Positions 1 to 8,762 are shown, numbered from the stretch's first letter. The stretch: DNA of 40,211 nucleotides from Prochloron didemni P4-Papua_New_Guinea (GCA_000252485.1 JH610982.1:1-40211), one strand, 5' to 3'. Notes: generated by a model from the sequence alone, not told the origin. A program made the numbers and translations.

Positions 1-353
1 GCCTTGCGCTATAATAGCACCTATTCGGTCAGTGCGACAAGGCGAACAGGGGGAGTTTCTCATTTTTTGCTATGATTTCGTGATTATCATGATGACTATG
101 ATTCTGTGGAATTGAAAAGTCATAGTACTCATTGAATCAAAAAAATCATAGTCTTTTTTATTTGAGGCAAGGCGTGGAGCGCGAATCTGCAGCTATCAAC
201 TCGACAATCATCTGAAAATTGACAACAAGCTAAAAACCAAGAGGGATAAGGCTCAAGAAAGTTTCTGCCATAATAGCCCAGATGTTCGTCACGAATTAAA
301 TTTTGAATTTTGAATTTTGAATTTTGAATTCGACGGTCGGGAGCTGTCAACTG
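1..353. other. Intergenic, repeat-bearing
   Basis: No convincing gene. The stretch around 60-160 contains imperfect inverted repeats of a CATAGT/ATGATT type. Positions 301-331 hold a GAATTTT heptamer array. The open frame on the minus strand runs through these repeats and has no recognisable domain. Confidence 0.6.
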
Positions 354-1676
<1,323 letters not shown>

Positions 1677-1703
1677 TTAGGATACAACTATTTGAACCTT
1701 TGT

Positions 1704-1805
1704 CGGACTTACGCAGAAACCGGGAATAGGAACTAAAAATCTGGATAATAGGCCGTTTTATCCTAGCGAGAAACCCGGTTTCTAGGTTTGTTTGCGTAAG
1801 TCCTG
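1704..1805. repeat. GGACTTACGCA-ended element containing GAAACCGGG inverted repeat
   Basis: The termini read GGACTTACGCA and TGCGTAAGTCC and form a long inverted pair. Inside are two arms of a GAAACCGGGTTTCT-like repeat. Related copies lie at 7697-7811, 13193-13294 and 20146-20240, and partial ones near 33903 and 37446. Confidence 0.75.
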
Positions 1806-1939
1806 AGTTAGTAACAACTGGATACTTCTGGGGTTTGAGTCAAGTTGTTCATGGTTGGCTATTTACTCTATCGATATAGTTTTAGAGTAGGGTGGGCACT
1901 GCCCACCACAGCTTGCGGAGAGGGTCGTCGAACTGCATC

Positions 1940-2052
1940 TATAGCACTACGCATTTAGGTATTGTCATTAATAAAGCCTGAAACCTAGTCATAGCCGTCT
2001 TTGTGAATTTTGAATTTTGAATTTTGAATTTTGAATTGCGCGTAGCGCTATA
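1940..2052. repeat. TATAGCRCTACGC-ended MITE, copy 1
   Basis: About 113 bp. The terminal inverted repeats are TATAGCACTACGC (left) and GCGTAGCGCTATA (right), with a GAATTTT heptamer array before the right end. Five further copies occur in the window. TA at both tips suggests a TA target duplication, as used by IS630/mariner-type transposases (inference). Confidence 0.8.
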
Positions 2053-2141
2053 TCGCTGCGGTCAGGGTGCAGTCAGAAACAGAATTTGTGAGAGGAAGAA
2101 ATGGGATAATATATAGAGGTTGTGGCAATTTTGTATTAACG

Positions 2142-2822
2142 GTGAAGTCAAGTATAACTACAGCGAAACAATTAGCTCAAACCTATCTGGAAGCAAATAA
2201 TCCTACTGGCTGGTTTGAGGAACTCTATACTCTAGCTAATTGGGATGAAACGGCAATTCCTTGGGCAGATTTAACTGTCAATCCCAATTTATCCGCTTGG
2301 TTGCAACGAGAACAAGTTCGGGGGGAGGGAAAAAAAGCATTAGTTATTGGTTGCGGTTTGGGTGACGATGCAGAAGCTCTTTCTCAATTAGGATTTGAAG
2401 TAGTTGCTTTTGATATTGCCCCTACGGCAATTACATGGTGTGGAAAGCGTTTTCCCGAGTCTCAAGTAACTTATTCTGTGGTAGACTTATTTGAAGCGAC
2501 CGAGTCTTGGCAAGGTTATTTTGACTTTGTCTTCGAGTCTCGTACTCTTCAAGCTCTTCCTGCTGAATTGCGAGCTAAGGCCATAAAAATTATACCCCAA
2601 TGGGTTAAACTGGGAGGTAAATTATTGGTGATTTGTCGAGGAAGGGATAGCCACCAACCAGAGGGGGAAATTCCTTGGCCTCTAACTAGGGAAGAATTAA
2701 CAGTTTTGCAGCAATATGGTTTAACGGAAGTTTCTTTTGAAGATTATTGGGATGAAAAAAATCCGCCAGTGCGACGATTTCGCGTTTGTTATTCTTCCAG
2801 GAATAATTCTTATAATTCTTAA
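2142..2822 (+). CDS. Class I SAM-dependent methyltransferase (thiopurine methyltransferase-like)
   Basis: Transfers a methyl group from S-adenosylmethionine to an unknown small acceptor. The Rossmann motif I reads ALVIGCGLGDDAEAL, followed by the acidic end of the second strand (VVAFDIAPTAI) and a VFESRTLQAL segment. The N-terminal ANNPTGWFEELY helix resembles the lid of TPMT-type enzymes. An open frame continues back to a GTG at 2067, but those extra 25 residues abut a MITE and carry no family features. GTG at 2142 starts just before the conserved region and is preferred, although no strong Shine-Dalgarno is seen. The CyanoP gene begins 6 nt after the stop, so the two are probably cotranscribed. 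The substrate cannot be read from the sequence. Confidence 0.85.
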   Translation: MKSSITTAKQLAQTYLEANNPTGWFEELYTLANWDETAIPWADLTVNPNLSAWLQREQVRGEGKKALVIGCGLGDDAEALSQLGFEVVAFDIAPTAITWCGKRFPESQVTYSVVDLFEATESWQGYFDFVFESRTLQALPAELRAKAIKIIPQWVKLGGKLLVICRGRDSHQPEGEIPWPLTREELTVLQQYGLTEVSFEDYWDEKNPPVRRFRVCYSSRNNSYNS

Positions 2823-2828
2823 GCAAGA

Positions 2829-3380
2829 ATGAAAAAAGCTAATTTCTTCATTGCTGCTCTTTTGCTAGTAGTTAGTCTAACTCTTTGGGCTTGTTCTTCA
2901 AATACAAGCGCACTGGTTCCTTATGTGGATCTTGCTGATGGATACCAGTTTCTTTACCCTCGTGGTTGGGAGAGAGTTGAGGTGAGAAATGCTTCGGAAG
3001 GAGTAGATGTGGTGTATCGGGATTTGGTGGAACGAACTGAAAATTTGAGCGTTATTATTAGCACTATTCCTGAAAACCAAACTTTAACTAATCTGGGGAG
3101 TTCTATTGATGTGGGCTATGGTTTTCTGCAAAAGATAAATGCCAATCCCCAGATTAAGGCTGAGTTGATTTCTACTGGTTCTAGGAAAGAAAATAATCAT
3201 GTTTATTATATTTTTGAGTATGAAGTGCAGTTGCCCAGTGGAGTAAGACACGATTTAGCTACTGCAACCGTTAGTAAAGGAAAACTCTTTACATTTAATC
3301 TTTCTACTCCCCAAAAGCGCTGGGAAACTGTAGAAGATTTGTTTCGGGCAATTGTTAATTCTTTCTCGGTAGCAGTATAA
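2829..3380 (+). CDS. CyanoP, PsbP-family photosystem II lipoprotein
   Basis: The N-terminus is a bacterial lipoprotein signal: two lysines, a hydrophobic stretch and lipobox LWAC with the acylated cysteine at residue 22. The mature part is a PsbP fold (YQFLYPRGWERVEV near its start; LFTFNLSTPQKRWETVEDLF near its end). The 183-residue length is normal. CyanoP is a thylakoid-lumenal lipoprotein that assists photosystem II assembly in cyanobacteria (family knowledge). It follows the methyltransferase gene with a 6-nt gap, so coexpression is likely. Start ATG gives a complete signal peptide. Confidence 0.9.
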   Translation: MKKANFFIAALLLVVSLTLWACSSNTSALVPYVDLADGYQFLYPRGWERVEVRNASEGVDVVYRDLVERTENLSVIISTIPENQTLTNLGSSIDVGYGFLQKINANPQIKAELISTGSRKENNHVYYIFEYEVQLPSGVRHDLATATVSKGKLFTFNLSTPQKRWETVEDLFRAIVNSFSVAV

Positions 3381-3453
3381 TGTTGATGGTGGGCGATACC
3401 TTATTCAATAAACAATTATCAATAAACAATGAACAAGAATAATTGAAATAAAG

Positions 3454-4167
3454 ATGTTTAAATTAGAAAATGTGGTTCCTTGGGGACGTTCTTTTGAGGA
3501 ATACGTCAAAATGTTTAATTTGACTTCTCATGACCTGGAAGTATCAATTCTGGATTGTGCTGGAGGGCCTTCTAGTTTTAATGCTAGATTAACTAATTCT
3601 GGGGGAAAAGTTATTTCCTGCGACCCTATTTATCAATTTACAGTTGAGGAGATTCAGCAGCGTATTGAAGCAACTTATCCGGTTATTATTCAGGGTCTAG
3701 AGGAAAACTTCAATCGCTTTGTTTGGGGAGATATTAAATCCCCTCAACATTTAGGGGAAGTGAGAATGGGCGCAATGAACCAGTTTCTGAATGATTTTGA
3801 GATGGGAATGAAAGCAAAACGTTACCAAACTCAGGTATTACCTCAACTTTCTTTTGATTCAGGGAAATTTGACCTTGCTCTTTGTTCTCATTTTCTTTTT
3901 ACTTATTCGGAACAGTTTTCTTTTGATTTTCATCTGGCTGCTGTTTTAGAGATGTGTCGAGTAGGGAAAGAGGTACGAGTTTTTCCTTTGCTAGAGAATT
4001 TTACCGGAGAACCATCTCCTTATCTAGAACCAATTAAAAAGGAGTTAGTGAGGAGAGGTTATCAAGTGGTAATTAAACAAGTATCTTATGAGTTTCAAAA
4101 GAATGGCGCACCGCGAAGCGGATCGCTACGCGAGCGCCTTTTGCAGGTGTTTCCCTCAGCTTCTTAA
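3454..4167 (+). CDS. SAM-dependent methyltransferase-like protein with repeat-derived C-terminus
   Basis: The N-terminal half shows a methyltransferase-like Rossmann pattern: VSILDCAGGPSSFNARL (motif I), then KVISCDPIYQF (acidic residue after strand 2), and FDLALCSHFLFTYSEQF at strand 4. It looks like a conserved bacterial family without a known substrate. The last 20 residues are odd. After YEFQKNG the frame passes through a GC-rich imperfect palindrome (about 4105-4139) encoding APRSGSLRER before LLQVFPSAS and the stop. An identical 73-bp copy of this 3-prime end lies at 4433-4505. The native C-terminus has probably been altered by an in-frame repeat insertion. The gene starts 73 nt after cyanoP and may be part of the same transcript. 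Confidence 0.75.
   Translation: MFKLENVVPWGRSFEEYVKMFNLTSHDLEVSILDCAGGPSSFNARLTNSGGKVISCDPIYQFTVEEIQQRIEATYPVIIQGLEENFNRFVWGDIKSPQHLGEVRMGAMNQFLNDFEMGMKAKRYQTQVLPQLSFDSGKFDLALCSHFLFTYSEQFSFDFHLAAVLEMCRVGKEVRVFPLLENFTGEPSPYLEPIKKELVRRGYQVVIKQVSYEFQKNGAPRSGSLRERLLQVFPSAS
4085..4157. repeat. 73-bp direct repeat, copy A (3-prime end of methyltransferase gene)
   Basis: Identical to 4433-4505. It covers the last codons of the methyltransferase-like gene and includes an imperfect GC-rich palindrome (CGCGAAGCGGATCGCTACGCG). Confidence 0.9.
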
Positions 4168-4687
4168 GTTAAATTATTTTGAATCAAAGGGGACTATCCC
4201 CTATCCCCCCTTGATCCCCCCTTAGTCCCCCCTTAATAAGGGGGGCAGGGGGACTTTGAGATTTACTTAATAAGCAAATAAAAACAAACAACTAAAAAAC
4301 AAAATAAGCTATCAGTTACAAATAGTTTATTTTTTCGTAGGTTGGGTTGAGGTAACGAAACCCAACAGCACCAAGTTGTGTTGGGTTTCGCTATGGGGAA
4401 ACCCAACCTACAATTGCTTATAACACTAATGACTTATGAGTTTCAAAAGAATGGCGCACCGCGAAGCGGATCGCTACGCGAGCGCCTTTTGCAGGTGTTT
4501 CCCTCGACTTACGAACTATTATACTAATCAATTTGCTGGTCTAGAAATATTAAACTTAGAAGGGTGTAGTATTTACTTAAACCCTCTACATTGCCCAAGA
4601 AAACAGTTGCTAAGATTGTAGAAAGTGGAAATGTTCGTTACAATTAAGTAGTGCAATACCAATTCAGCCCGTGATGAAGGTCAAGTA
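4168..4687. other. Intergenic: repeats and duplicated gene end
   Basis: Contains a GGGGGATAAGGGG-type repeat cluster (4187-4255), a TAGGTTGGGTT...AACCCAACCTACA inverted repeat (4338-4412) and copy B of the 73-bp repeat (4433-4505). No independent gene is supported; the small plus-strand frame here is just the duplicated gene end in another frame. Confidence 0.6.
4433..4505. repeat. 73-bp direct repeat, copy B
   Basis: Exact copy of 4085-4157, 348 bp downstream. The two copies flank a segment made of other repeats, so insertion with long target duplication or tandem duplication followed by divergence of the middle are both possible. Confidence 0.9.
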
Positions 4688-5041
4688 TTAATTAGTAGAT
4701 ATTTCCCATAAATGAATATCATCAGTATAAGTCTTGCCATCATAACCAATAGAGATGGTTACAAGATATTTGCCATCTGGACTAAAGTTAGCGTTACTTA
4801 TATCGTTGTACGTTCCAGGAATAGCTTTAAAACTTCTACCTAATAAATTCCAAAGTTTATATTCTCGACTAGCCTTAAAGCTTGTAATAGCGATATTACT
4901 TTTAGAGCTAAAACCTATATCAAAAATCATCTGTTCTTTATCTTCTATTTTGGATACTTGCCTACCTAATAAATCCCATATATAAGCTGTACTTTCTCCA
5001 AGTGATAAAAGAGTTATAATATACTTTCCATCGGGGCTAAA
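4688..5041 (-). pseudogene. WD40-repeat protein, C-terminal half (interrupted gene)
   Basis: Encodes the end of a beta-propeller protein: three recognisable WD40 repeats (FSPDGKYIIT...AYIWDLLGRQ; then a degenerate one with YKLWNLLGRSF; then FSPDGKYLVTIS...IHLWEI) and a proper stop. It has no start of its own. Joining it to the fragment at 6421-7196 and removing one copy of the 8-bp GGGCTAAA at the junction restores one continuous frame reading NNVFFSPDGKYIIT, a standard WD40 repeat. The intact gene would encode about 373 residues. WD40 propellers are protein-interaction scaffolds; the partner is unknown. Confidence 0.85.
5034..5041. repeat. Target-site duplication, left copy (GGGCTAAA)
   Basis: Identical to 6421-6428 on the other side of the 1379-bp island. 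Deleting one copy plus the island restores the WD40 reading frame exactly. Confidence 0.88.
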
Positions 5042-5206
5042 GGGTGTGTTCAAAAGTAGTTGATAGAGTTTTTTAGTAGGGTGGGCAACGCCCACCACAA
5101 CATCTATCGCTGTGGTCAAAAGCAGTATCAATAGTCTCCTGACTCTCTGCAGTTACAATATTCTGAGAAAACTAGATATTAAACCCAACTGGTTTTGACC
5201 GCACCC
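5042..5206. repeat. GGGTGYGGTC-ended MITE at left end of the island
   Basis: 165 bp from GGGTGTGTTCAAAAG to TTTTGACCGCACCC (inverted). The interior has been invaded by a GTAGGGTGGGCAACGCCCACC inverted repeat near 5077-5099. Its right end has no matching target duplication of its own, which fits the idea that it moved as part of the larger island. Confidence 0.75.
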
Positions 5207-5267
5207 ATTAGCTCTATCGATATAGTTTTATTCAAAGGAAAAAAAATGCTATCTTCATTCCAGCAAA

Positions 5268-5573
5268 TCATTCAACAGCATTGCACTCAAGAAAATATTC
5301 GTAAGTTTCCAGATCTAACTGAACCTTTACCCAGGGAACGAGAAACTCAACTTGTTTCCTTGTCTGAATTGGATAGCAGTAGTACATCAGCGGATCTTCA
5401 GGATCTGGGGTAAATATTTGTTTGAGTTGCTCTATAGTCAGCCCCACTAGTTTGGTTTCACCGACCAACTCTTCCCCATCTTTTTTAAACCAGCGTATCC
5501 ATCGCTCTACTTGCTGTTTATTTTCCAGCTCATCTCCATATGACAGTTCTTGTTTTATTGCTTCAAGTGCCAT
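5268..5573 (-). CDS. Putative immunity protein / antitoxin for the E3-type RNase
   Basis: A 101-residue acidic protein, 14 nt downstream of the toxin gene on the same strand, with a good ribosome-binding site (AGGAGAAATAAAATG). The central ELVGETKLVGLTIEQL, MYYCYPI and the C-terminal DLETYEYFLE segments resemble a small family of immunity-like proteins often found beside toxins; I cannot assign the family with certainty and it is not an obvious match to the classical colicin E3 immunity protein. The acidic composition, small size and position directly behind an E3-type nuclease suggest that it binds and blocks the toxin. The assignment rests mainly on context. Confidence 0.7.
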   Translation of the reverse strand: MALEAIKQELSYGDELENKQQVERWIRWFKKDGEELVGETKLVGLTIEQLKQIFTPDPEDPLMYYCYPIQTRKQVEFLVPWVKVQLDLETYEYFLECNAVE

Positions 5574-5587
5574 TTTATTTCTCCTAA

Positions 5588-5818
5588 TTACGGTTGGATA
5601 AAACGAGTGCGGTCAGCTTCCTTAGTTTGTTCGCCAGTTAAATGGTCGAATTCTCCTAGATGCCTTCCTCTCTTGTCGTATTTTTCTACTTTTCCATGTA
5701 AGGAATCCCATTCATAGATGAACTTTTTATCTTTCCATCTCATTCGCTGACTTTTAGGTTTAACTCTTTTTGCATCTGGAAAAGCAGGCAAAGATTTTGG
5801 AGGTGGAATATAAGTCAA
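5588..5818 (-). CDS. Colicin E3-type 16S rRNA-cleaving RNase toxin, stand-alone domain
   Basis: A 76-residue protein consisting of just the catalytic domain of colicin E3/cloacin-type RNases, which cut 16S rRNA in the decoding centre and stop translation (family knowledge). The core reads YEWDSLHGKVEKY followed by HLGEFDHLTGEQTK. The D-x2-H-x3-E spacing (D38, H41, E45) matches colicin E3 Asp510, His513 and Glu517, and R72 aligns with Arg545, so the active site looks intact. There is no receptor-binding or translocation domain and no signal peptide, so it resembles an intracellular toxin-antitoxin toxin or a cut-off polymorphic-toxin tip. The start is TTG at 5818, supported by AGGAG a few bases upstream. 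The putative immunity gene follows after 14 nt. Confidence 0.85.
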   Translation of the reverse strand: MTYIPPPKSLPAFPDAKRVKPKSQRMRWKDKKFIYEWDSLHGKVEKYDKRGRHLGEFDHLTGEQTKEADRTRFIQP

Positions 5819-5847
5819 ATCACTCCTAGACTATTCTATTTTTTAAG

Positions 5848-5955
5848 TTAGCAATTATTATAGTATCGAATAACAGAAAAGAAATCAATATGCATATTAA
5901 AACGGTCATCTATCTTGCTTGTCGGGTTTTCTTCTTCAACTACAATATTCATCAT
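5848..5955 (-). CDS. Possible small ORF upstream of the toxin gene
   Basis: A 35-codon frame (MMNIVVEEENPTSK...) ending 29 nt before the toxin start. It is acidic and AT-rich, with no domain recognised. The frame stays open upstream of the ATG to about position 6014, so it may instead be the remnant of a longer protein. Reported only because it is the sole coding candidate between the kinase fragment and the toxin. Confidence 0.25.
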   Translation of the reverse strand: MMNIVVEEENPTSKIDDRFNMHIDFFSVIRYYNNC

Positions 5956-6012
5956 ATTTCTTGCCTTTCTGTCAAGTGTCTGCAATAATTCTTTACATAG
6001 CTTAAAATAAAT

Positions 6013-6165
6013 TCATGCGATAGTCAACCGAGCCTGTTTGATTACTACACATTTGTTGTCTTTTAATCTCTTAGCTTGATAAGAGTTAAAGCTATCTTCC
6101 GGATGGTTTGGAAGTTGTTTGGTTGTTTGATAACCATGAGAGGAAAAATCTGGTAAGTGGGTCAT
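6013..6165 (-). pseudogene. Fragment of a serine/threonine protein kinase N-terminus
   Basis: A 50-residue frame starting MTHLPDFSSHGYQ, with AGGA upstream of the ATG. LPDFSSHGYQ is the characteristic opening of a group of cyanobacterial Ser/Thr kinases. CVVIKQ near residue 39 looks like the beta-3 strand with the ATP-binding lysine. The glycine-rich loop is degenerate and the frame stops right after the lysine, so this is a remnant. It lies inside the MITE-bounded island, upstream of and in the same orientation as the toxin. Cyanobacterial kinases are often fused or adjacent to WD40 propellers, which makes the interrupted WD40 host gene suggestive; no link is proven. Confidence 0.5.
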
Positions 6166-6283
6166 TTCAATATTCCTTTTGGCGAATCAATTAATATCAG
6201 CTATCTTATCTTTTTGGTGAGGGACCAATTTCCTGAAACTTCCAGATAGCGATCAGATTCAGGCAATTAGATCTGAATGTGTA

Positions 6284-6420
6284 TTTATAAATCGTGGGGT
6301 AGCCCCCCTTCGGCGACCCGGTCCCTGAGGGTCGTCGAAGGGCTGGGCAAGTCTGGGCTGCCTCAGAGTAAGCCGCCACTATTGAGAATATAAAATTCTC
6401 AACTATTTTTGACCGCACCC
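6284..6420. repeat. MITE-related segment at right end of the island
   Basis: Shares its right half with the MITE at 29054-29192 (CTATTGAGAATATAAAATTC then AACTRTTT.TGACCGCACCC). The centre is interrupted by a GCCCTTCGACGACCC-type repeat. Its own left terminus is not recognisable. Confidence 0.65.
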
Positions 6421-7196
6421 GGGCTAAAAAACACGTTATTAAAACGATGCTCGCTGTCTTTGAGTGTTGTTAATTGTTTGCCAGATAAGTCCCATACACG
6501 AGCATTTTCCCCGAAACTAGATGTAGTTAAAATCCTTTGATTGTCGGGACTAAAACTAGCATCATAGACTGGTCTTTCATTGCCTTCTAGTTTTGCTATT
6601 TGTCTACCTGATAAATCCCAAATACGTGCAGTACCATCATCGGATGCAGTAACAATCAATCTTCCATTATTACTAAATCTCGCGCTATTGACTCTTTTTG
6701 TATGACCTTGAAGTTTTGTTATTTGTTTGCCAGCTAAATCCCGTATAATAGCTGTGTTTGGATTGTCGTTAGGAATAGTAAGAAAATAATTATTCTCAAA
6801 ACTAAATATAGTAGTATCTAACTCATTATATTGTCCAGTAACAACAGCTATTTGTTTGCCAGAAAAATCCCAAATGCGAATACTCGCATCGTAACTAATA
6901 GTAGCAATATATTTACTATTAGGACTAAAGCTTGCCTTATAAATGTTTTCTTGATGTCCTTGAAGTTCGGCTATTGGATTTAGTGATAAATCCCAGATAC
7001 GTGCATTTTTCTGTGACAAAGAAAGAATATATTTTCCATTAGGACTAAAACTGACATTGCCAATATGTTCTTGGCTTTGAAATTTTTTAATTTCTCTGAG
7101 TTCAACTTTAGCTTGATTAGCATAGCTATAAGTTAACTTTATAGTAATTAAAGTTAAAGTCAAAAATATAAAATAATAAAGTTTTCTTTTTCCCAT
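6421..7196 (-). pseudogene. WD40-repeat protein, N-terminal half (interrupted gene)
   Basis: Begins MGKRKLYYFIFLTLTLITIK, a basic start followed by a hydrophobic segment (residues about 5-22) that would anchor or export the protein. Then come about five WD40 repeats, each with FSPNGKYI-like and IWDLSG-like strands (for example ARIWDLSGRQIAKLEG). The frame runs into the island and ends after a few foreign residues (AVKNS). Together with 4688-5041 it forms one former gene of about 373 codons. The propeller would sit outside the cytoplasmic membrane if the N-terminal segment works as a signal anchor. A truncated propeller of five or six blades could still be made, but folding is doubtful. Confidence 0.85.
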
Positions 7197-7282
7197 TTTT
7201 CCCGCATATATTTAAAATTGAACATTAGAAATAAAATCTGGAAAGCTGTTCTAGCTAATATAGATCAGCTTTCTACAATGTT

Positions 7283-7696
7283 TTAATAGTTAGTCGTATC
7301 TCTCCTGGGCCAACTACCCACAACCTTTATTTCTCCAAATTTTATTGTTGATAAAAATGGATTTCTTGAAGTCACATTATCTTGAACTGCGTTCTTTTTT
7401 GTTTTCTCAAGAAACTCGACAATTTTTTTCCAATTGTCTGTTGCGTTATTGTTGGTGGTAGCTTCTGATGAAATACAACCTATAGATCCCCCAGGATAAT
7501 GCAACCGGAATGAATGACGACCTTGACCTACTTCTTGATCCACTCGGTCATTTCTAGGAGAATCATCTTTTAAATCCAAACGATAAAAACCTTTTGTTGG
7601 ATGATAGAGAATCTCATTGGAATCGCGATGACGTAACGATTCCACCAAGCTTGGTGCTTTTTGTAAAACTTCTTCAAGCATCTCCAGAGACATCAT
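7283..7696 (-). CDS. Small protein with L,D-transpeptidase/tlde1-like motif
   Basis: A 137-residue protein. The middle part, GRHSFRLHYPGGSIGCIS, has the H...SxGC[I] arrangement of L,D-transpeptidase-like and DUF2778/tlde1-like enzymes that act on peptidoglycan. There is no signal peptide and it is short for such an enzyme, so the function is tentative. It may be an effector or toxin-like protein, since tlde1 proteins are type VI effectors. The start ATG is directly next to a 115-bp inverted-repeat element (7697-7811). Restoring the pre-insertion sequence gives an in-frame stop just upstream of the ATG, so the reading frame is probably not N-terminally truncated, but its promoter has been displaced. 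Codon use is AT-rich like the WD40 gene beside it. Confidence 0.6.
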   Translation of the reverse strand: MMSLEMLEEVLQKAPSLVESLRHRDSNEILYHPTKGFYRLDLKDDSPRNDRVDQEVGQGRHSFRLHYPGGSIGCISSEATTNNNATDNWKKIVEFLEKTKKNAVQDNVTSRNPFLSTIKFGEIKVVGSWPRRDTTNY

Positions 7697-7811
7697 CAGG
7701 ACTTACGCAAAATTTGGTCTAAGACACTATGGATAGTGTGGTGCGTTACGCCCCGCGAAGCGCCGCTCTTAGCGACCGCACCCTACTGATAGCGTTGCTG
7801 CGTAAGTCCTG
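7697..7811. repeat. CAGGACTTACGCA-ended MITE with ATCAT target duplication
   Basis: The termini are CAGGACTTACGCA and TGCGTAAGTCCTG. ATCAT occurs at 7692-7696 and again at 7812-7816, an exact 5-bp direct repeat. The interior holds a GTGCGTTACGC...GCGACCGCACC inverted repeat. Confidence 0.8.
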
Positions 7812-8202
7812 ATCATCTATTGTTACATCTTCTAAGCAAGCAAACCCACTATATAATGAAATAACTTAGAAGTGTTGAACTGTTTAACAAAACTTAATAT
7901 TATTTATATTAGCACCCCTTTTGTAAGCTATAGATTATAAGAAACTGTCTTAACAAAAGCTGTAATGCTTGTTGTAAAAGCAATATAGCCTTTTATTAAC
8001 TTTATGGACTTGATTACCTGAAAGCTAGGCAGCCCAGAGGGCTACCCCACAATTGACAAATACATATTTAGTCCCAAACAACTACTTTTGACCACACCCT
8101 TTCAGACCACTACACACAAAATGGGCTTTTGTCAAGTGTTTTGTAAAAAAATATGTTTTATAAGCATGGCTTAATCAGGGGGGCAATAATAAAGCTGTTG
8201 TT
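7812..8202. other. Intergenic with partial MITE
   Basis: AT-rich, no coding frame. Positions 8020-8099 match the right half of the GGGTGYGGTC-ended MITE (compare 22610-22692); a left terminus is not seen. Confidence 0.55.
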
Positions 8203-8727
8203 CTAACTCTTTAAATATGCCAGCATGGTATCTGCATCGGAAACTTCAAAGGGATCGGTAGGACAGTTATCTTCATACCCAGGTTCAACAAACATTTTTT
8301 CAATCTTGCCATCCTTAACTACCATGGAGTAGCGCCAAGAACGCATGCCAAAACCGAGATTGCTCTTCTCCACTAACATGCCCATTTGACGGGTGAAATC
8401 TCCATTGCCGTCAGGGAGTAAGAAGACTTTGGAGGCTCCTTGGTGTTTTCCCCATTGGAACATGACGAAGGCATCGTTGACGGACAAGCAAATAACTTCG
8501 TCAACACCTTGGGCTTTGATTTCCTCGTAGAGTTCCTCGTAACGAGGGAGATGAGTGGAGGAACAAGTGGGGGTGAAGGCTCCGGGAAGGGAAAAGACGA
8601 CGACCCGCTTGCCACCAAAAATTTCTTGGCTGGTGCGGTCTTGCCAGCGGAAGGGGTTGGGTCCGCCGACGGATTCGTCGCGAACGCGGGTTTTGAAGAC
8701 AACGTTGGGTACTCTATCCATGACCAT
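8203..8727 (-). CDS. Type II peroxiredoxin
   Basis: A thiol peroxidase reducing hydrogen peroxide and alkyl hydroperoxides in the cytoplasm. The active-site loop [14 protein letters not shown] is complete, with the peroxidatic cysteine at residue 55. The 174-residue length and the RSWRYSMVV segment fit the Prx5/type II group. It is transcribed divergently from a PerR-type gene, the same arrangement as sll1621/slr1738 in Synechocystis, where the regulator controls the peroxiredoxin (established knowledge). The promoter (-35 TTGACT, 17-bp spacer, -10 TATTCT) overlaps a perfect 7-1-7 inverted repeat, so peroxide-inducible repression is expected. Confidence 0.95.
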   Translation of the reverse strand: MVMDRVPNVVFKTRVRDESVGGPNPFRWQDRTSQEIFGGKRVVVFSLPGAFTPTCSSTHLPRYEELYEEIKAQGVDEVICLSVNDAFVMFQWGKHQGASKVFLLPDGNGDFTRQMGMLVEKSNLGFGMRSWRYSMVVKDGKIEKMFVEPGYEDNCPTDPFEVSDADTMLAYLKS

Positions 8728-8762
8728 TTTTGCTCTTGCTCCTTGTTTTTTCTATCTACATC

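Larger units (their letters stand above)
5042..6420. mobile_element. MITE-bounded 1379-bp island carrying a colicin-E3-type toxin/immunity pair
   Basis: The left end reads GGGTGTGTTCAAAAGTAG and the right end, inverted, GGGTGCGGTCAAAAATAG. These are the ends of a MITE family with other copies in this window. The whole segment is flanked by an exact 8-bp duplication (5034-5041 and 6421-6428) and splits a WD40 gene. A complete MITE-like unit occupies 5042-5206 and a MITE-related segment about 6284-6420. Between them are an immunity-like gene, an E3-type RNase gene, a small ORF and a kinase N-terminal fragment. No transposase is present, so movement would need one in trans. Alternatively a single MITE inserted first and the cargo was acquired inside it later. 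Confidence 0.8.

Noticed and set aside
4436..4621. ORF starting MSFKRMAHREADRYAS
   Set aside because: It is the duplicated methyltransferase 3-prime end read in another frame, then non-coding sequence.
6206..6418. Minus-strand 70-codon ORF at the right end of the island
   Set aside because: It is composed of MITE and GCCCTTCGACGACC repeat sequence.
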